A stretch of DNA of 64,000 nt from Streptomyces longisporoflavus (GCF_014649775.1 NZ_BMTR01000013.1:124001-188000); one strand, 5' to 3'; shown: positions 48,992 to 58,331, counted from the stretch's first letter. Made by a program: numbers and translations. The notes: generated by a model from the sequence alone, not told the origin.

Positions 48992-51529
48992 TCAGTCGTC
49001 CGCCAGCTCGGCGACGCCCGTCACCCGGTGCAGGGGGTACGTCCTGACCTCGTCCGCCGTGTGGTCGTACGCCGTCACGAAACCGCCCTCGACCCGGATC
49101 GGGGCGATCACGCGCTGGCTCGCCGCGCCCTCCGCGTTGACGTAGCCGATCCACACCGCCTCGCCGGTCAGGACGGCGGCCTGCATCGTGGCCAGGGTCT
49201 CCGCCGCCGTCGTACGGGGCAGCGCGTCGCCGGCGTCCGGGGTCGCCCTGCGCGGGGCCGTCGATGCCAGGTCGCCGGCGCGGATGGCGCGTACCGCCGC
49301 GCCGGTCAGCGTGGCGTCGGCGAGCGGCGGGCCGTCGTGGACCGGCTCGGGCGCGGTGCGGGGCGGCGTGCGGTGGGCGTGCGCGCGGGTGATCAGTACG
49401 TCGCCCTCGGCGCTCTCGGCAGCTGGCGCGAAGCCCATCTGGCGCAGGCCTTCGAGGAGCGCTCCGGGGTCGGCCTGCGCGGCGAGCACGGTCGGCGCGA
49501 GGCGGCGCAGGCGCAGGCTCTGGGAGCGCTTGTCGGCGAGGATCTCGTTGAGGAGCGCCTCGTCGTCGCAGCGCACGTACGCGGACGCGGCGCCGATCCG
49601 CAGGTGGCCGTGTTTACGGGCGACGTCGTCGATGAGGTACGCCAGGGGCTGCGGCACCGGCGTACGGGAGTGCGCGGCGAGGAAGGCGTGCAGGTCGGAC
49701 GCGGACTTCCCGGCGTCGAGCGCCCGCCGCACCGAGCCCGGCGTGAACCGGTACACGGTCGCCCCGCCCTTGGACTCCACGTCGGCGAGCACCGAGAGCG
49801 TCTCGGCCAGGGGCCGCTCCAGCGGGCCGGGCGCCACCGCGGTGAGGTCGGCCTGGAGCAGGACGTGGTCGAGGGGCTCGGGGAGGAGCGGGGCGAGGAG
49901 GCGGGCCGCGCGGGCTCCGTAGGCGGCCAGTTCGGCGGGGGAGGCGGGCGTGGGGTGGGTCCCCGGCCCCGCGGGGCTCTCCTCGCTCTCGGAGCCGAGC
50001 AGCGCCCGGCCGTGCGCGGAGAGCGCTCCGCGGCCCGTGATGCCGAGCAGCTCCGCTTCGTTCAGGGTCCACTGCGCGATGCGGGCCCGCAGCTCCATGG
50101 GGGCGCTGCCGCCCGCCGTGCCGGGCGTGGTGCTGCCCCCGGCCGCGGCGCCCCGCGGCGGTCGCTCCCACCGCAGCCGGGCGATGAGCGATTCGGGGGT
50201 GGGGCTCGCGCCGTCCGGCAGCGTGGTGAGGAGCGTGAGCACCCGGTGCCGGATCTCCGGCGCCGACGAGCGGTCCAGGTGCGGGCCGAGCGCCGACAGG
50301 GTGCGGTCCTTGCCGTCCCGGCCGCCGATCAGGCCCGCCGTGCGGGTCGCCGTCAGCCAGGCCGTGGCAAGGACCGACCAGCGCTCGGCGGCGGGCAGCT
50401 CCTGCCAGTCGTCGTACGCGGGTGTCGCCGCGTACCGCTCGTCCGCCTCGCCGTCCGACGCCACGAGGCCCGCCGCGTAGGCCAGCTCGACCCAGAAGGC
50501 GGCCACCGGTTCCGGCACGTCGAGCGCCACGGCCGTCCGCTTCAGATCGCGCACGCTGAGACCGCCCGCGCGGAGCACGGCGGGGCCGCCCTCGTCCCAC
50601 TCCTTCAGGAGCTCCTCGACGGTGTCGAGCGCCATGTAGGCCTGGCTCGCCGCCGCGGCGTCCACAGCCTGTGGACGGTGTTCGCGCAGCGCTTCGACGG
50701 CCGGGGGCGCGGGTTGGAGTACGCGGTGCGCACGGCCGGCGCGCAGGTGGAGGGCAGCTTCCCTCGGGAGTACGACGGTGCCGGGCGCGGTCGGCAGGAG
50801 CAGGCCCCGGTCCAGGAGCCAGCGCAGGTGACGCGCCGGGTCGGCGGTCACCTGGCCGTAGGGCGGGCCCCAGACGAGCCGCGACAGGACCTCGACGGAC
50901 TCGGCGGGGGCTTCGTCGAGGAGCGCGGACATCCGGGTGCGGTCCGTGAAGAGTTCGGTGAGCGAGCGCACCGCGGAGACCGCGTCGTGCGTGGAGGGAA
51001 GCCCGGCCGTCGTCACGATGTCCTGCATCCGGTTCGGCGACATGCCCGCGGTGGCCTCGGCGACGGTGGGGCCGAGGCCGGTGGGGGAGGGGTACTGGGG
51101 GGCCGGGGCGAGGAGTTCGCGTGCGGTGCGGACGAGGCGGAGGCGGTCGTCGGGGCCCCAGACGATGGCTTGCTCGCGGAGGGTGGCGAGAGCGCGGACG
51201 AGCGCCGCAGTGACGGCGCTGTCGCCTTCTTCCCCCTCGTCTCCGGCCACGAGCGCGTGCAGCTCTTCGTACGTCGCCGGCTCCGGGGCCACGGCGAGCG
51301 CCTCGGCGACCTGCTGGGCGAACCGGTCGAGCCGCTCCAGGGCGCGGACCACGGAGGCGCGTGTCGCGGCGCGGGTGGCGAGCTGCGTCAGATCGTTCGG
51401 AACGGGCGTGAGCAGATCAGGCCGGGCGCGGAGCAGCGCACCCAGGGACGCGTCATCACGGGAGCGCAGCGCCTCGGCGAGGGACCGGGGGGTGTCCGCT
51501 GAACGCTGGGCCTGCTCGTCGGTGCTCAT
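48992..51529 (-). CDS. XPB-associated protein with helicase-C-like helical domain and WYL domain
   Basis: 845 aa from the ATG at 51529 (a GTG at 51538 adds three). No Walker motifs. The N-terminal region has repeated helical hairpins (SLAEALRSRDDASLGALLRARPDLL) as in Rv0862c-type proteins. The middle holds the XPB/Ssl2-like helical domain (FTPGSVRRALDAGKSASDLH, RTPVPQPLAYLIDDVARKHG). The C-terminus is a WYL domain (AVWIGYVNAEGAASQRVIAP, then TYPLHRVTGVAEL). It is conserved next to XPB in actinobacteria, as I recall from Rv0861c-Rv0862c, and is a likely helicase partner or DNA/nucleotide-sensing regulator. Confidence 0.82.
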   Translation of the reverse strand: MSTDEQAQRSADTPRSLAEALRSRDDASLGALLRARPDLLTPVPNDLTQLATRAATRASVVRALERLDRFAQQVAEALAVAPEPATYEELHALVAGDEGEEGDSAVTAALVRALATLREQAIVWGPDDRLRLVRTARELLAPAPQYPSPTGLGPTVAEATAGMSPNRMQDIVTTAGLPSTHDAVSAVRSLTELFTDRTRMSALLDEAPAESVEVLSRLVWGPPYGQVTADPARHLRWLLDRGLLLPTAPGTVVLPREAALHLRAGRAHRVLQPAPPAVEALREHRPQAVDAAAASQAYMALDTVEELLKEWDEGGPAVLRAGGLSVRDLKRTAVALDVPEPVAAFWVELAYAAGLVASDGEADERYAATPAYDDWQELPAAERWSVLATAWLTATRTAGLIGGRDGKDRTLSALGPHLDRSSAPEIRHRVLTLLTTLPDGASPTPESLIARLRWERPPRGAAAGGSTTPGTAGGSAPMELRARIAQWTLNEAELLGITGRGALSAHGRALLGSESEESPAGPGTHPTPASPAELAAYGARAARLLAPLLPEPLDHVLLQADLTAVAPGPLERPLAETLSVLADVESKGGATVYRFTPGSVRRALDAGKSASDLHAFLAAHSRTPVPQPLAYLIDDVARKHGHLRIGAASAYVRCDDEALLNEILADKRSQSLRLRRLAPTVLAAQADPGALLEGLRQMGFAPAAESAEGDVLITRAHAHRTPPRTAPEPVHDGPPLADATLTGAAVRAIRAGDLASTAPRRATPDAGDALPRTTAAETLATMQAAVLTGEAVWIGYVNAEGAASQRVIAPIRVEGGFVTAYDHTADEVRTYPLHRVTGVAELADD

Positions 51530-51598
51530 CAGGCTCACGGTAGCGGGTTGGGGTGCGGGGCCGGGGCGTGTACTGGCCGTGGGCCTGCCACGTCCTGG

Positions 51599-51621
51599 CC
51601 CCCGCCCACCCGATTACCCCC
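51599..51621 (-). repeat. G-quadruplex motif in a divergent promoter region
   Basis: The minus strand reads GGGGGTAATCGGGTGGGCGGGGG, giving four G-runs with loops of 5, 1 and 1 nt. It contains the TAATCGGG flank shared with the copies at 59531 and 59639. It lies between the WYL-protein start and the next divergent gene. Confidence 0.65.
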
Positions 51622-51743
51622 GCGGTTCGTTCGTCGGGGGCGGGCTGCCCCGGGTGAGGCCCCGGCGTCCGGGGAACGCGGTACGGTCGTCGGACCGGGT
51701 GCATTGGGCGGGCCGGCAACGGGGCCGCTTCGGAGGGGACTTC

Positions 51744-52850
51744 GTGGGGATCGAGAGCGATCAGCTCGTCTACGACTATCTGAGCCGCGTCGGCGATCTG
51801 GCCCAGCAGCAACAGCTGCCGTCGGCCACCCGTATGCGTCTGGTCTCCCAGCTCCGCAACGAGATCGACCGGACCAGAGCGAAGTCCGCGGCCGACAGCC
51901 CCGCCGCCATACGCCGCATCCTCGACCGCCTCGGCGCCCCCGAGGACCTCGTCGAAGCCGCGGGCCCGGGCGCGGCCGCAGCCGAAGGCACCGGCAGCAG
52001 TGACACGCCGAAGACTGCTGCCCCCCGGCCCGCCCCCGTCTCCGAACCTGCCCCCGAGCCAGGCCGCGAACCCGGAGAACGCCCCAAGCGCCTGCGCCGA
52101 GTGGTCCCCCGACCCAGGCCCCGGCCCCGCCCCCGCCCCGCCGCCGAGGAACCAGAACTCCCCGTAGAAGACCCCGGACCGTCCCCGCCGCACCTCGCCG
52201 GCACGGACGAACTCGGCCCGAGCGGCTCCGAGCCCGACTGGTGGCGCACGGACAGCAGCCCCTTCGGCCTCGGCGACAGCGTGCCCGGCTTCACCGGCGG
52301 CGTGGAAATCCCCGAACTCCTCAAGCCCCCGCCCAAGAAGCGCCCCGTGAAAAAAGAGGCGTCGGGAGGGGAGGCCGGGGACGAAGCGGATGAAACAGAT
52401 GAAGCTGACGACGAGGAAGAGGAGTGGGAGGAGGCCGAGGAGCCGGAGCCCCCGCGGCGCCGCCGCCTCCGCATCCCCCGCCCCGCAGCCGCCGCCGTCG
52501 CCCCTTCCGCCCCGCGCTTCACCAACCCCCTCCTCCTGCTCGCCGCGGCTCTCCTCACCGTCGGCGCCATCCTCGGCAACTGGCTCGCCCTCGGCGGCGG
52601 CTGGCTTCTCGCGTACGCCTCGCGAAGGCTGAGCCGCACCGAGGCGAAATGGGCCGTCATGGGGCTGCCCGGTCTCTCCGTGGCGGCCGGGATCACCTGG
52701 CTGTGGGGCAGGAGCGAAGGCCGCTGGGGCGATCACATCGACGACGGTCACATGAGCGACGCGATGGCCGAGACCTGGCCGTGGGTCGTGCGCGGCGCGG
52801 CCATCGCCTCCGCGCTCTTCCTCCTGTGGAGATCCCAGCGGCGGCAGTAG
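51744..52850 (+). CDS. Membrane protein with HAAS-like N-terminus and long Pro/Arg/Glu linker
   Basis: 368 aa from the GTG at 51744 with GGAGGGG upstream. The N-terminal ~75 residues (QLVYDYLSRVGDLAQQQQLP to DRLGAPEDLVEAA) are a HAAS/DUF1700-like helical domain. This is followed by ~150 residues of Pro/Arg/Glu low complexity with an acidic run (DEADETDEADDEEEEWEEAE). Three or four C-terminal membrane helices follow from NPLLLLAAALLTVGAILGNWLA. HAAS domains often regulate membrane ion or metal systems; here the role is unknown. Confidence 0.75.
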   Translation: MGIESDQLVYDYLSRVGDLAQQQQLPSATRMRLVSQLRNEIDRTRAKSAADSPAAIRRILDRLGAPEDLVEAAGPGAAAAEGTGSSDTPKTAAPRPAPVSEPAPEPGREPGERPKRLRRVVPRPRPRPRPRPAAEEPELPVEDPGPSPPHLAGTDELGPSGSEPDWWRTDSSPFGLGDSVPGFTGGVEIPELLKPPPKKRPVKKEASGGEAGDEADETDEADDEEEEWEEAEEPEPPRRRRLRIPRPAAAAVAPSAPRFTNPLLLLAAALLTVGAILGNWLALGGGWLLAYASRRLSRTEAKWAVMGLPGLSVAAGITWLWGRSEGRWGDHIDDGHMSDAMAETWPWVVRGAAIASALFLLWRSQRRQ

Positions 52851-52904
52851 CCACCGCGGCGCCCGCCCGCGTTCCCGGCCGTCACGGCTCGGCACAATGG
52901 GCCC

Positions 52905-53537
52905 ATGACCTCACGCGTGCTCACGGTCGGCTTCGACCTCGACATGACCCTGATCGACTCCCGGCCCGGCATCAGGGAGGCCTACCGGGCCCTGTCCGCC
53001 GAGACAGGCACGTACATCGACGCCGATCTCGCCGTCACCCGGCTGGGTCCGCCGCTGGAGGAGGAGCTGCGCAACTGGTTCCCGGCGGAGCAGATCGAGG
53101 AGATGGGCGACCGTTACCGTGAGATCTACCCCACATACGCCATCGCCCCCACGCTCGCCATGCCCGGCGCCCGCGAGGCGGTCGAGGCCGTGCGCGCGCA
53201 CGGCGGCCGGGCGATCGTGGTGACCGCCAAGCACGAGCCGAACGCGAAGCTCCACCTGGCGCACCTCGGCATCGAGGCGGACGCGGTGATCGGCTGGCTG
53301 TGGGCCGAGGCGAAGGCGGAGGCACTGCGCGAGCACGACGCGGCGGTGTACGTCGGTGACCACACCGGCGATGTACGCGGCGCGCGTACGGCGGGCGCGC
53401 TCTCCGTCGCGGTGGCCACCGGGCCGTGCGACGCAGCGGAACTGCGATCGGCGGGCGCGGACACCGTCCTCGCCGATCTCACGGAGTTCCCGGCCTGGCT
53501 CGACGCGTATGTCGCGGGCGCGGACGACCGCGGTTAA
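52905..53537 (+). CDS. HAD-superfamily phosphatase
   Basis: 210 aa. Motif I is GFDLDMTLID: the nucleophile and acid Asp are present, but the usual Gly is Met. VVTAKHEPNAK is motif II/III with the Lys region, and VYVGDHTGDVRGA is motif IV. The helical cap fits phosphoglycolate-phosphatase-like (Gph) enzymes. The substrate is unknown. Its stop TAA shares the TTAA palindrome with the convergent membrane gene. Confidence 0.85.
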   Translation: MTSRVLTVGFDLDMTLIDSRPGIREAYRALSAETGTYIDADLAVTRLGPPLEEELRNWFPAEQIEEMGDRYREIYPTYAIAPTLAMPGAREAVEAVRAHGGRAIVVTAKHEPNAKLHLAHLGIEADAVIGWLWAEAKAEALREHDAAVYVGDHTGDVRGARTAGALSVAVATGPCDAAELRSAGADTVLADLTEFPAWLDAYVAGADDRG

Positions 53538-53785
53538 GTGGCCGCGGACTTGGCCTGGCGGCGCTGCACGGCGATACCGCGCAGCACTCCCGCCACGGCG
53601 ACGACGAATCCGACGCCCATCAGCATGCACACCGCGTAGGCGATGGACGGGAAGGGGTCGGTGCCGAGGAACAGCGGGGCCACCGTGACCAGAGTGGCCA
53701 CGGCTCCGACGAAGAAAATGATTGCTCCGGTCCGGACCAGACCGTCGCCCGGTCCGGCGGAATTCGCTTGGGTTTTGTCACGCAC
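53534..53785 (-). CDS. Small two-helix membrane protein
   Basis: 83 aa. Two hydrophobic helices, GAIIFFVGAVATLVTVAPLFL and YAVCMLMGVGFVVAVAGVLRG, with a basic C-terminus. No family recognised beyond conserved Streptomyces integral membrane proteins. It converges with and overlaps the HAD gene by 4 bp. Confidence 0.7.
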   Translation of the reverse strand: MRDKTQANSAGPGDGLVRTGAIIFFVGAVATLVTVAPLFLGTDPFPSIAYAVCMLMGVGFVVAVAGVLRGIAVQRRQAKSAAT

Positions 53786-53956
53786 CCCACCAGGGTAGTT
53801 CCCGGGACGAAGGAAGAATCCGGGGACGTCTTGTCACCGGCCCCCGGACCAATAGTCTTGGTGCCGGCGGGTCGGGCGACCCGCTGTAGTGCTATCCAGA
53901 GCCGTTTTCCGCGGCATAGACGCGTACGACGACAAGTACGAGGACGAGGACTTCAG

Positions 53957-54340
53957 GTGCCTACCGGCAAGGTCAAGTGGTTCAACAGCGAGAAGGGCTT
54001 CGGCTTTCTCTCCCGCGATGACGGCGGCGACGTCTTCGTGCACTCCTCCGTACTGCCCGCAGGTGTTGACACACTCAAGCCCGGCCAGCGCGTCGAGTTC
54101 GGCGTCGTAGCAGGCCAGCGCGGTGACCAGGCCCTGTCCGTGGCGATCCTCGACCCGACGCCGTCGGTGGCGGCGGCCCAGCGGCGCAAGCCCGACGAAC
54201 TGGCGTCCATCGTCCAGGATTTGACGACCCTCCTGGAGAACATCACACCGATGCTGGAGAAGGGCCGCTACCCCGACAAGGCGTCCGGAGCGAAGATCGC
54301 GGGCCTGCTGCGCGCGGTCGCGGACCAGCTGGACGTGTAG
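53957..54340 (+). CDS. Cold-shock-domain protein with helical C-terminal extension
   Basis: 127 aa from the GTG at 53957, preceded by GAGGA. Residues 1-66 are a CspA-type domain (GKVKWFNSEKGFGFL, VFVHSSVL). The extra ~60 residues (RRKPDELASIVQDLTTLLEN to GLLRAVADQLDV) are helical and conserved in actinobacteria. Like other CSD proteins it should bind single-stranded nucleic acid; the tail could mediate dimerisation or partner binding. It is a single-gene unit next to the mqn genes. Confidence 0.88.
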   Translation: MPTGKVKWFNSEKGFGFLSRDDGGDVFVHSSVLPAGVDTLKPGQRVEFGVVAGQRGDQALSVAILDPTPSVAAAQRRKPDELASIVQDLTTLLENITPMLEKGRYPDKASGAKIAGLLRAVADQLDV

Positions 54341-54394
54341 TCACCGGCCGGATACCGGTCCGGTTGGACTTATTCAGCCGACTTATCGGCCGAT

Positions 54395-55306
54395 TTATCG
54401 GCCGAAGGCGAGTGCGTCGGGCGCGAGGGGCGGTACGAGCCCCTCCGCCGCGGCTCGCGTGAGGAGCCCGCGGATGGCCGCGTAACCGTCCTCGCCCAGG
54501 TCCGCCGTGAACTCGTTCACGTACAGGCCGATGTGCTGGTCGGCGACGGCCGGGTCCATTTCCTGCGCGTGCTCCCGGACGTAGGGACGCGAGGCCTCGG
54601 GGTCGTCCCACGCCATCCGTACCGACGTACGGACGCTGTCCGCGAGCTGCCGCAGACGCTCCTCGCCCAGGGACCGCTTGGCGATGATCGCGCCCAGCGG
54701 GATGGGCAGGCCCGTGGTCCGCTCCCAGTGCTCGCCCATGTCGGCGAGGCAGTGCAGCCCGTAGTTCTGGTAGGTGAAGCGCGCCTCGTGGATGACGAGT
54801 CCCGCGTCGACCTTGCCGTCCCGTACCGCGGGCATGATCTGGTCGAAGGGCAGGACGACGACCTCGCCCACGCCGCCGCCCGTCAGCGTGTCCGCGGCCC
54901 AGAGCCGGAACAGCAGGTACGCCGTCGACTTCTCGCTCGGCACCGCGACCGTCTTGCCGGTGAGGTCGACGCCCGCCTCGCGGGTGAGGACCAGCGGCCC
55001 GCAGCCACGCCCGAGCGCCCCGCCGCAGGGCAGCAGCGCGTACTCGTCGAGGACGTAGGGCAGCACGGCGTACGAGACCTTCAGTACGTCGAATTCGCCC
55101 GAGCCGCGCTCGGCCATGCCGTTGGTGATGTCGATGTCCGCGAACGTGACGTCGAGTGCGGGCGCGCCGGGCACCCGGCCGTGGGCCCAGGCGTCGAAGA
55201 CGAAGGTGTCGTTCGGGCAGGGCGAGAAAGCGATCTGCAGGGAGTCCGGGGAGTCCGGGGCCGTGCTCAGGTCCGGGTTCGCGTCGTGTGCGGGCGATTC
55301 AGTCAT
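54395..55306 (-). CDS. mqnD: 1,4-dihydroxy-6-naphthoate synthase (futalosine menaquinone pathway)
   Basis: 303 aa. Periplasmic-binding-like fold of the MqnA/MqnD family. IAFSPCPNDTFVFDAWAHG and GLPIPLGAIIAKRSL are MqnD-type, distinguishing it from MqnA. It converts cyclic dehypoxanthine futalosine to 1,4-dihydroxy-6-naphthoate. Its start overlaps the mqnB stop by 8 bp. A duplicated TTATCGGCCGA at the 3' end (54383-54404) includes the stop codon. Confidence 0.92.
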   Translation of the reverse strand: MTESPAHDANPDLSTAPDSPDSLQIAFSPCPNDTFVFDAWAHGRVPGAPALDVTFADIDITNGMAERGSGEFDVLKVSYAVLPYVLDEYALLPCGGALGRGCGPLVLTREAGVDLTGKTVAVPSEKSTAYLLFRLWAADTLTGGGVGEVVVLPFDQIMPAVRDGKVDAGLVIHEARFTYQNYGLHCLADMGEHWERTTGLPIPLGAIIAKRSLGEERLRQLADSVRTSVRMAWDDPEASRPYVREHAQEMDPAVADQHIGLYVNEFTADLGEDGYAAIRGLLTRAAAEGLVPPLAPDALAFGR

Positions 55307-55952
55307 GCCGTTTCCAACTCTCCAGTACGGGCGCGAATTTCCCGAACGCGCTTCCCAGCGCGCCGAGCGCCTCGCCGATCCGCCAGGCAGCGCGGTCCCG
55401 GGGGCCGACGGCGTTGGAGACCGCGCGTATCTCCAGGACGGGCAGTGCGTACGCGGCGGCGGCCTCGGCGACGCCGAAGCCCTCCATCGCCTCGGCGAGC
55501 GCGCGCGGGTGGCGGCGCCGCAGCCCGGCGGCGCGCTCGGCGGAGCCGGTCACGGTGGAGACGGTCAGGACGGTGCCGGTCAGGGCGCCGCAGGCCCCGG
55601 CCAGTTCTCGTACGAGGGAAAGGGGCGGCCGGTGTGTGACGGCGCCGAACCCCAGTTCGGTGACGGGCAGGAACCCGTCGGGCGTCTCGGCGCCCAGATC
55701 GGCCGCGGTGATCTCGTCGGCGAGCACGAGGGAGCCGAGCGGCGCGTCGGGGTGGAAGCCGCCGCCGATTCCGGCGGAGATCACCAGGTCGTACGGGGTG
55801 CGCGCGAGGGCCGCGGCCGTGTGCGCGGCGGCGGCAGCGGGGCCGACACCGACGGCCACGGCGTCGGCGTACGGGGGCAGCGAGCCGGCCACCGCGTCCC
55901 GTTCGGCGGGGACGGCGGTGGCCACCAGGATCCGCGGTCCTGCGGAGATCAA
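55299..55952 (-). CDS. mqnB: Futalosine hydrolase
   Basis: 217 aa if the TTG at 55952 is used; a GTG at 55925 (VATAVPAERDAV) is a possible alternative start. Nucleoside-phosphorylase-like fold: VISAGIGGGFHP, SLVLADEITAADLG and the catalytic-Asp region VLEIRAVSNAVGPRD. It removes hypoxanthine from futalosine (or adenine from aminofutalosine) upstream of MqnC and MqnD. It is operonic with mqnD; mqnA and mqnC are not in the window. Confidence 0.9.
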   Translation of the reverse strand: MISAGPRILVATAVPAERDAVAGSLPPYADAVAVGVGPAAAAAHTAAALARTPYDLVISAGIGGGFHPDAPLGSLVLADEITAADLGAETPDGFLPVTELGFGAVTHRPPLSLVRELAGACGALTGTVLTVSTVTGSAERAAGLRRRHPRALAEAMEGFGVAEAAAAYALPVLEIRAVSNAVGPRDRAAWRIGEALGALGSAFGKFAPVLESWKRHD

Positions 55953-55965
55953 CGGCGCGGAGATG

Positions 55966-56478
55966 TCAGGCGTCGCCGTTCTTGAGCTGGAAGTTCCAGA
56001 CGCCCTTGAACTCCTTGCCGGCCTTGTCCTGCTCCACGATGCTGATGTAGAGCTTGTCCGGCGCGGGCTGGCCCTGCTGCGGGGCGAAGAGGTCGATGCC
56101 CTCGAAGGCGTAGTACGTCTTCTTGGAGGGGTTGGTGACCTGCTGGCCGTTGACCCACAGGGCCCAGCCGGTCTCGGCCACCTCGGGGTCGACGCCGATG
56201 CGCAGCGTCTCGCCCTGGCCCACGGAGATCGACTTCGAGGCCTTCTTCAGGGCGCACTTGGCGGCCTTCGTGCGGCCGATGTCGTCGCCGTCGCCGTAGC
56301 AGGTGGCATCGGAGTTCACCGAGTCCTTGCCGACCGTCACGGTGGCGAGCGGCGTCGGCTTGTCGCAGGCCGACAGGACGAGGAGTCCGGCGGAGACAGC
56401 GCCAAGGGCGGCCACGGTACGGCGGCGGCGCGCCGAGCTGAGGACGTGTGCGGCTCCGCCGCGGAGCAGGGAGGTCAT
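55966..56478 (-). CDS. DUF2771 lipoprotein
   Basis: 170 aa. A long basic N-terminus, then a signal peptide with lipobox VLSAC (Cys38). The mature domain has two more Cys (DATCYGDGDD and KCALKKA), a likely disulfide, and an ETGWALWVNGQ beta core typical of DUF2771. It lies just upstream of mqnB on the same strand (stop 13 bp before the mqnB TTG). Function unknown; it could be an envelope protein co-expressed with menaquinone genes. Confidence 0.85.
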   Translation of the reverse strand: MTSLLRGGAAHVLSSARRRRTVAALGAVSAGLLVLSACDKPTPLATVTVGKDSVNSDATCYGDGDDIGRTKAAKCALKKASKSISVGQGETLRIGVDPEVAETGWALWVNGQQVTNPSKKTYYAFEGIDLFAPQQGQPAPDKLYISIVEQDKAGKEFKGVWNFQLKNGDA

Positions 56479-56595
56479 GGGCGAAGGCTATCGGGCACCC
56501 CGTGCCGACCCGCCACGTGGGGGTCGCGGCGTGCCGCCGCAGGCGGTGGTCCGACGGGCTCACGCCACGACTTGGGCCACGACTGACGCCACGAC

Positions 56596-58008
56596 TTACG
56601 CCACCCGCGGGCGGCGCTTGCTGCCGTGGCGGGCTGCCGAGAGCAGGCTCCGCGTGGTCGAGAGCCAGCCCGTGGCGACGATCGCCGCGGCCACCGAGAA
56701 CCCGAGTGCGCCGTTCAGCGGCAGGGCCATGCCGATGCCGCCGCCCACCACCCACGCCACCTGGAGGATGGTCTCCGAGCGGGCGAAGGCGGAGGTGCGT
56801 ACCTCTTCCGGGACGTCCCGCTGGATCAGCGCGTCCAGGGACAGCTTCGACATGGCCTGCGCGAAGCCCGCCACCGCGCCCAGGCAGGCGACGCCCACCG
56901 CCCCGAAGAACACCGCCGCGGTGATCGCCACGCCGAGCACGATGCCGACGACGGTCACGATGATGATCTCCGGCGCCCGGGATCTGAGGCCGGCGCCGAC
57001 CGCGGTGCCCAGCGCGTTGCCCGTACCGGCGGCGACTCCCACTATCCCCAGGGACACCGCGGCGCTCTGCCCGCCGAGCGGTTCCTCGCGAAGGAGGAAG
57101 GCGAGGAAGAAGATGAGGAAGCCGGAGAGACAGCGCAGTGCCGCGTTCGCGGCGAGGGCGTGCGTGACGGCGGGCCCGACCGTACGCAGTCCGAGACGCC
57201 GCTTCTTGTACGTGTCCGACGCGGCCTCGGCGCGGGCGTGCAGATGCAGGTGTTCCTCGTCGGCCGCGAGCAGCGCCTTGTGCTCGCCCTTCGCCGAGTC
57301 GACCTTGGGCGGCAGCGAGAGGGAGAGGAACATCCCGGCCATGAAGATCACAAAGGCGCCGTAGAGCGGCCAACGCGGTCCGAGGGCCTGGAGCCCCGCG
57401 CCGATCGGGGCCGCGATCCCGGTGGCGAGCAGCCCGCCGAGCGTGACTCTGGAGTTGGCTTTGACCAGGGAGAACGCTCTCGGCAGCAGCCGGGGCACCA
57501 CGGCGCTGCGCACGACTCCGTACGCCTTGGACGCGACCAGGACGCCGAGCGCGGCCGGATAGAGCTCCAGACTCCCGGTGATCACCGCCTCGGAGAGGAG
57601 CAGGGCGAGCAGGGCGCGGGCCAGCATCGCGGCGGCCATGGCGTAGCGGCGGCCGTGCGGGAGGCGGTCGAGGAGGGGGCCGATGACGGGGGCGAGGAGA
57701 GTGAAGGGCGCCATGGTGATGGCGAGATAGAGGGCGACACGGCCGCGGGCCTCGTCCGTGGGGACGGAGAAGAACACCGTCGAGGCGAGCGCGATGGTGA
57801 TCATGACGTCGCCCGCGCCGTTCACGGCGTGCAGTTCGATGAGCTTGCCGAGCCCCGATTCGCCCGCGCCGTGCGCGTGCGTGGCCTTGCGGATGCCGCG
57901 GGCCGTGCCCGTGAAGGGCAGGCGCAGGGCGCGGCCGACCCGGCGGACGGCCCGGCTCAGCACCGGGCCGCGTCCGCCTCTGTAGGACGACGACCTTGCG
58001 GCAGTCAC
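56596..58008 (-). CDS. MFS transporter
   Basis: 470 aa from the GTG at 58008; the frame upstream continues into a G-rich repeat and is not coding. About 12 helices (VMITIALASTVFFSV to FSVAAAIVATGWLSTTRSL), with a long charged central loop around residues 225-270 (SAKGEHKALLAADEEHLHLH). The conserved GPLLDRLPHGRRYAMAAAML is MFS loop 2-3. No drug-pump antiporter motif is obvious. Substrate unknown; the His-containing loop is notable but not diagnostic. Confidence 0.82.
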   Translation of the reverse strand: MTAARSSSYRGGRGPVLSRAVRRVGRALRLPFTGTARGIRKATHAHGAGESGLGKLIELHAVNGAGDVMITIALASTVFFSVPTDEARGRVALYLAITMAPFTLLAPVIGPLLDRLPHGRRYAMAAAMLARALLALLLSEAVITGSLELYPAALGVLVASKAYGVVRSAVVPRLLPRAFSLVKANSRVTLGGLLATGIAAPIGAGLQALGPRWPLYGAFVIFMAGMFLSLSLPPKVDSAKGEHKALLAADEEHLHLHARAEAASDTYKKRRLGLRTVGPAVTHALAANAALRCLSGFLIFFLAFLLREEPLGGQSAAVSLGIVGVAAGTGNALGTAVGAGLRSRAPEIIIVTVVGIVLGVAITAAVFFGAVGVACLGAVAGFAQAMSKLSLDALIQRDVPEEVRTSAFARSETILQVAWVVGGGIGMALPLNGALGFSVAAAIVATGWLSTTRSLLSAARHGSKRRPRVA

Positions 58009-58331
58009 CTCGTCATAGTGCCCCCTAAAGGCGCGATGTACGGGTGGGTGCGTGGGAGAAACGCCGCGAAGCGGCGAAACGCTCGGCCCGGCGGGGGAGG
58101 GCTGCCGCACGCCGGTGTAGGCCCCGGGGCCGGGAGAAGGTAGCGTGCGTAGCGCGCCTGCGGCGGTTGTTCTTGGCCGCGCGCCTCTCGGTCATCCCGC
58201 AGAATGGATGACGTAGGTGCGCCCGAGGACGTTCGGGCGCGGACGTCGACGCGGCCCTTTGGTCCGCTCCGTCCGCACTCCCGCGTATGGGTGGCGCACT
58301 CGTGAGACGGCGTAATGGAGAAGCGATACCT
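58009..58331. other. Divergent promoter region with G-rich motif and hairpins
   Basis: No gene is visible. GGGTGGGTGCGTGGGAG (58042-58058) resembles the G4 family but has only three strict GGG runs, followed by the CGCCGC-GAA-GCGGCG hairpin also found at 29938. A perfect 8-bp stem GCGCCCGA-GGACGT-TCGGGCGC lies at 58219-58240. Promoters for the divergent MFS and DUF3027 genes should lie here. Confidence 0.55.

Noticed and set aside
48959..51502. 847-codon open frame on the plus strand
   Set aside because: Antisense shadow of the WYL-containing XPB partner. That protein has recognisable domains; this one is Arg/Gly low-complexity.
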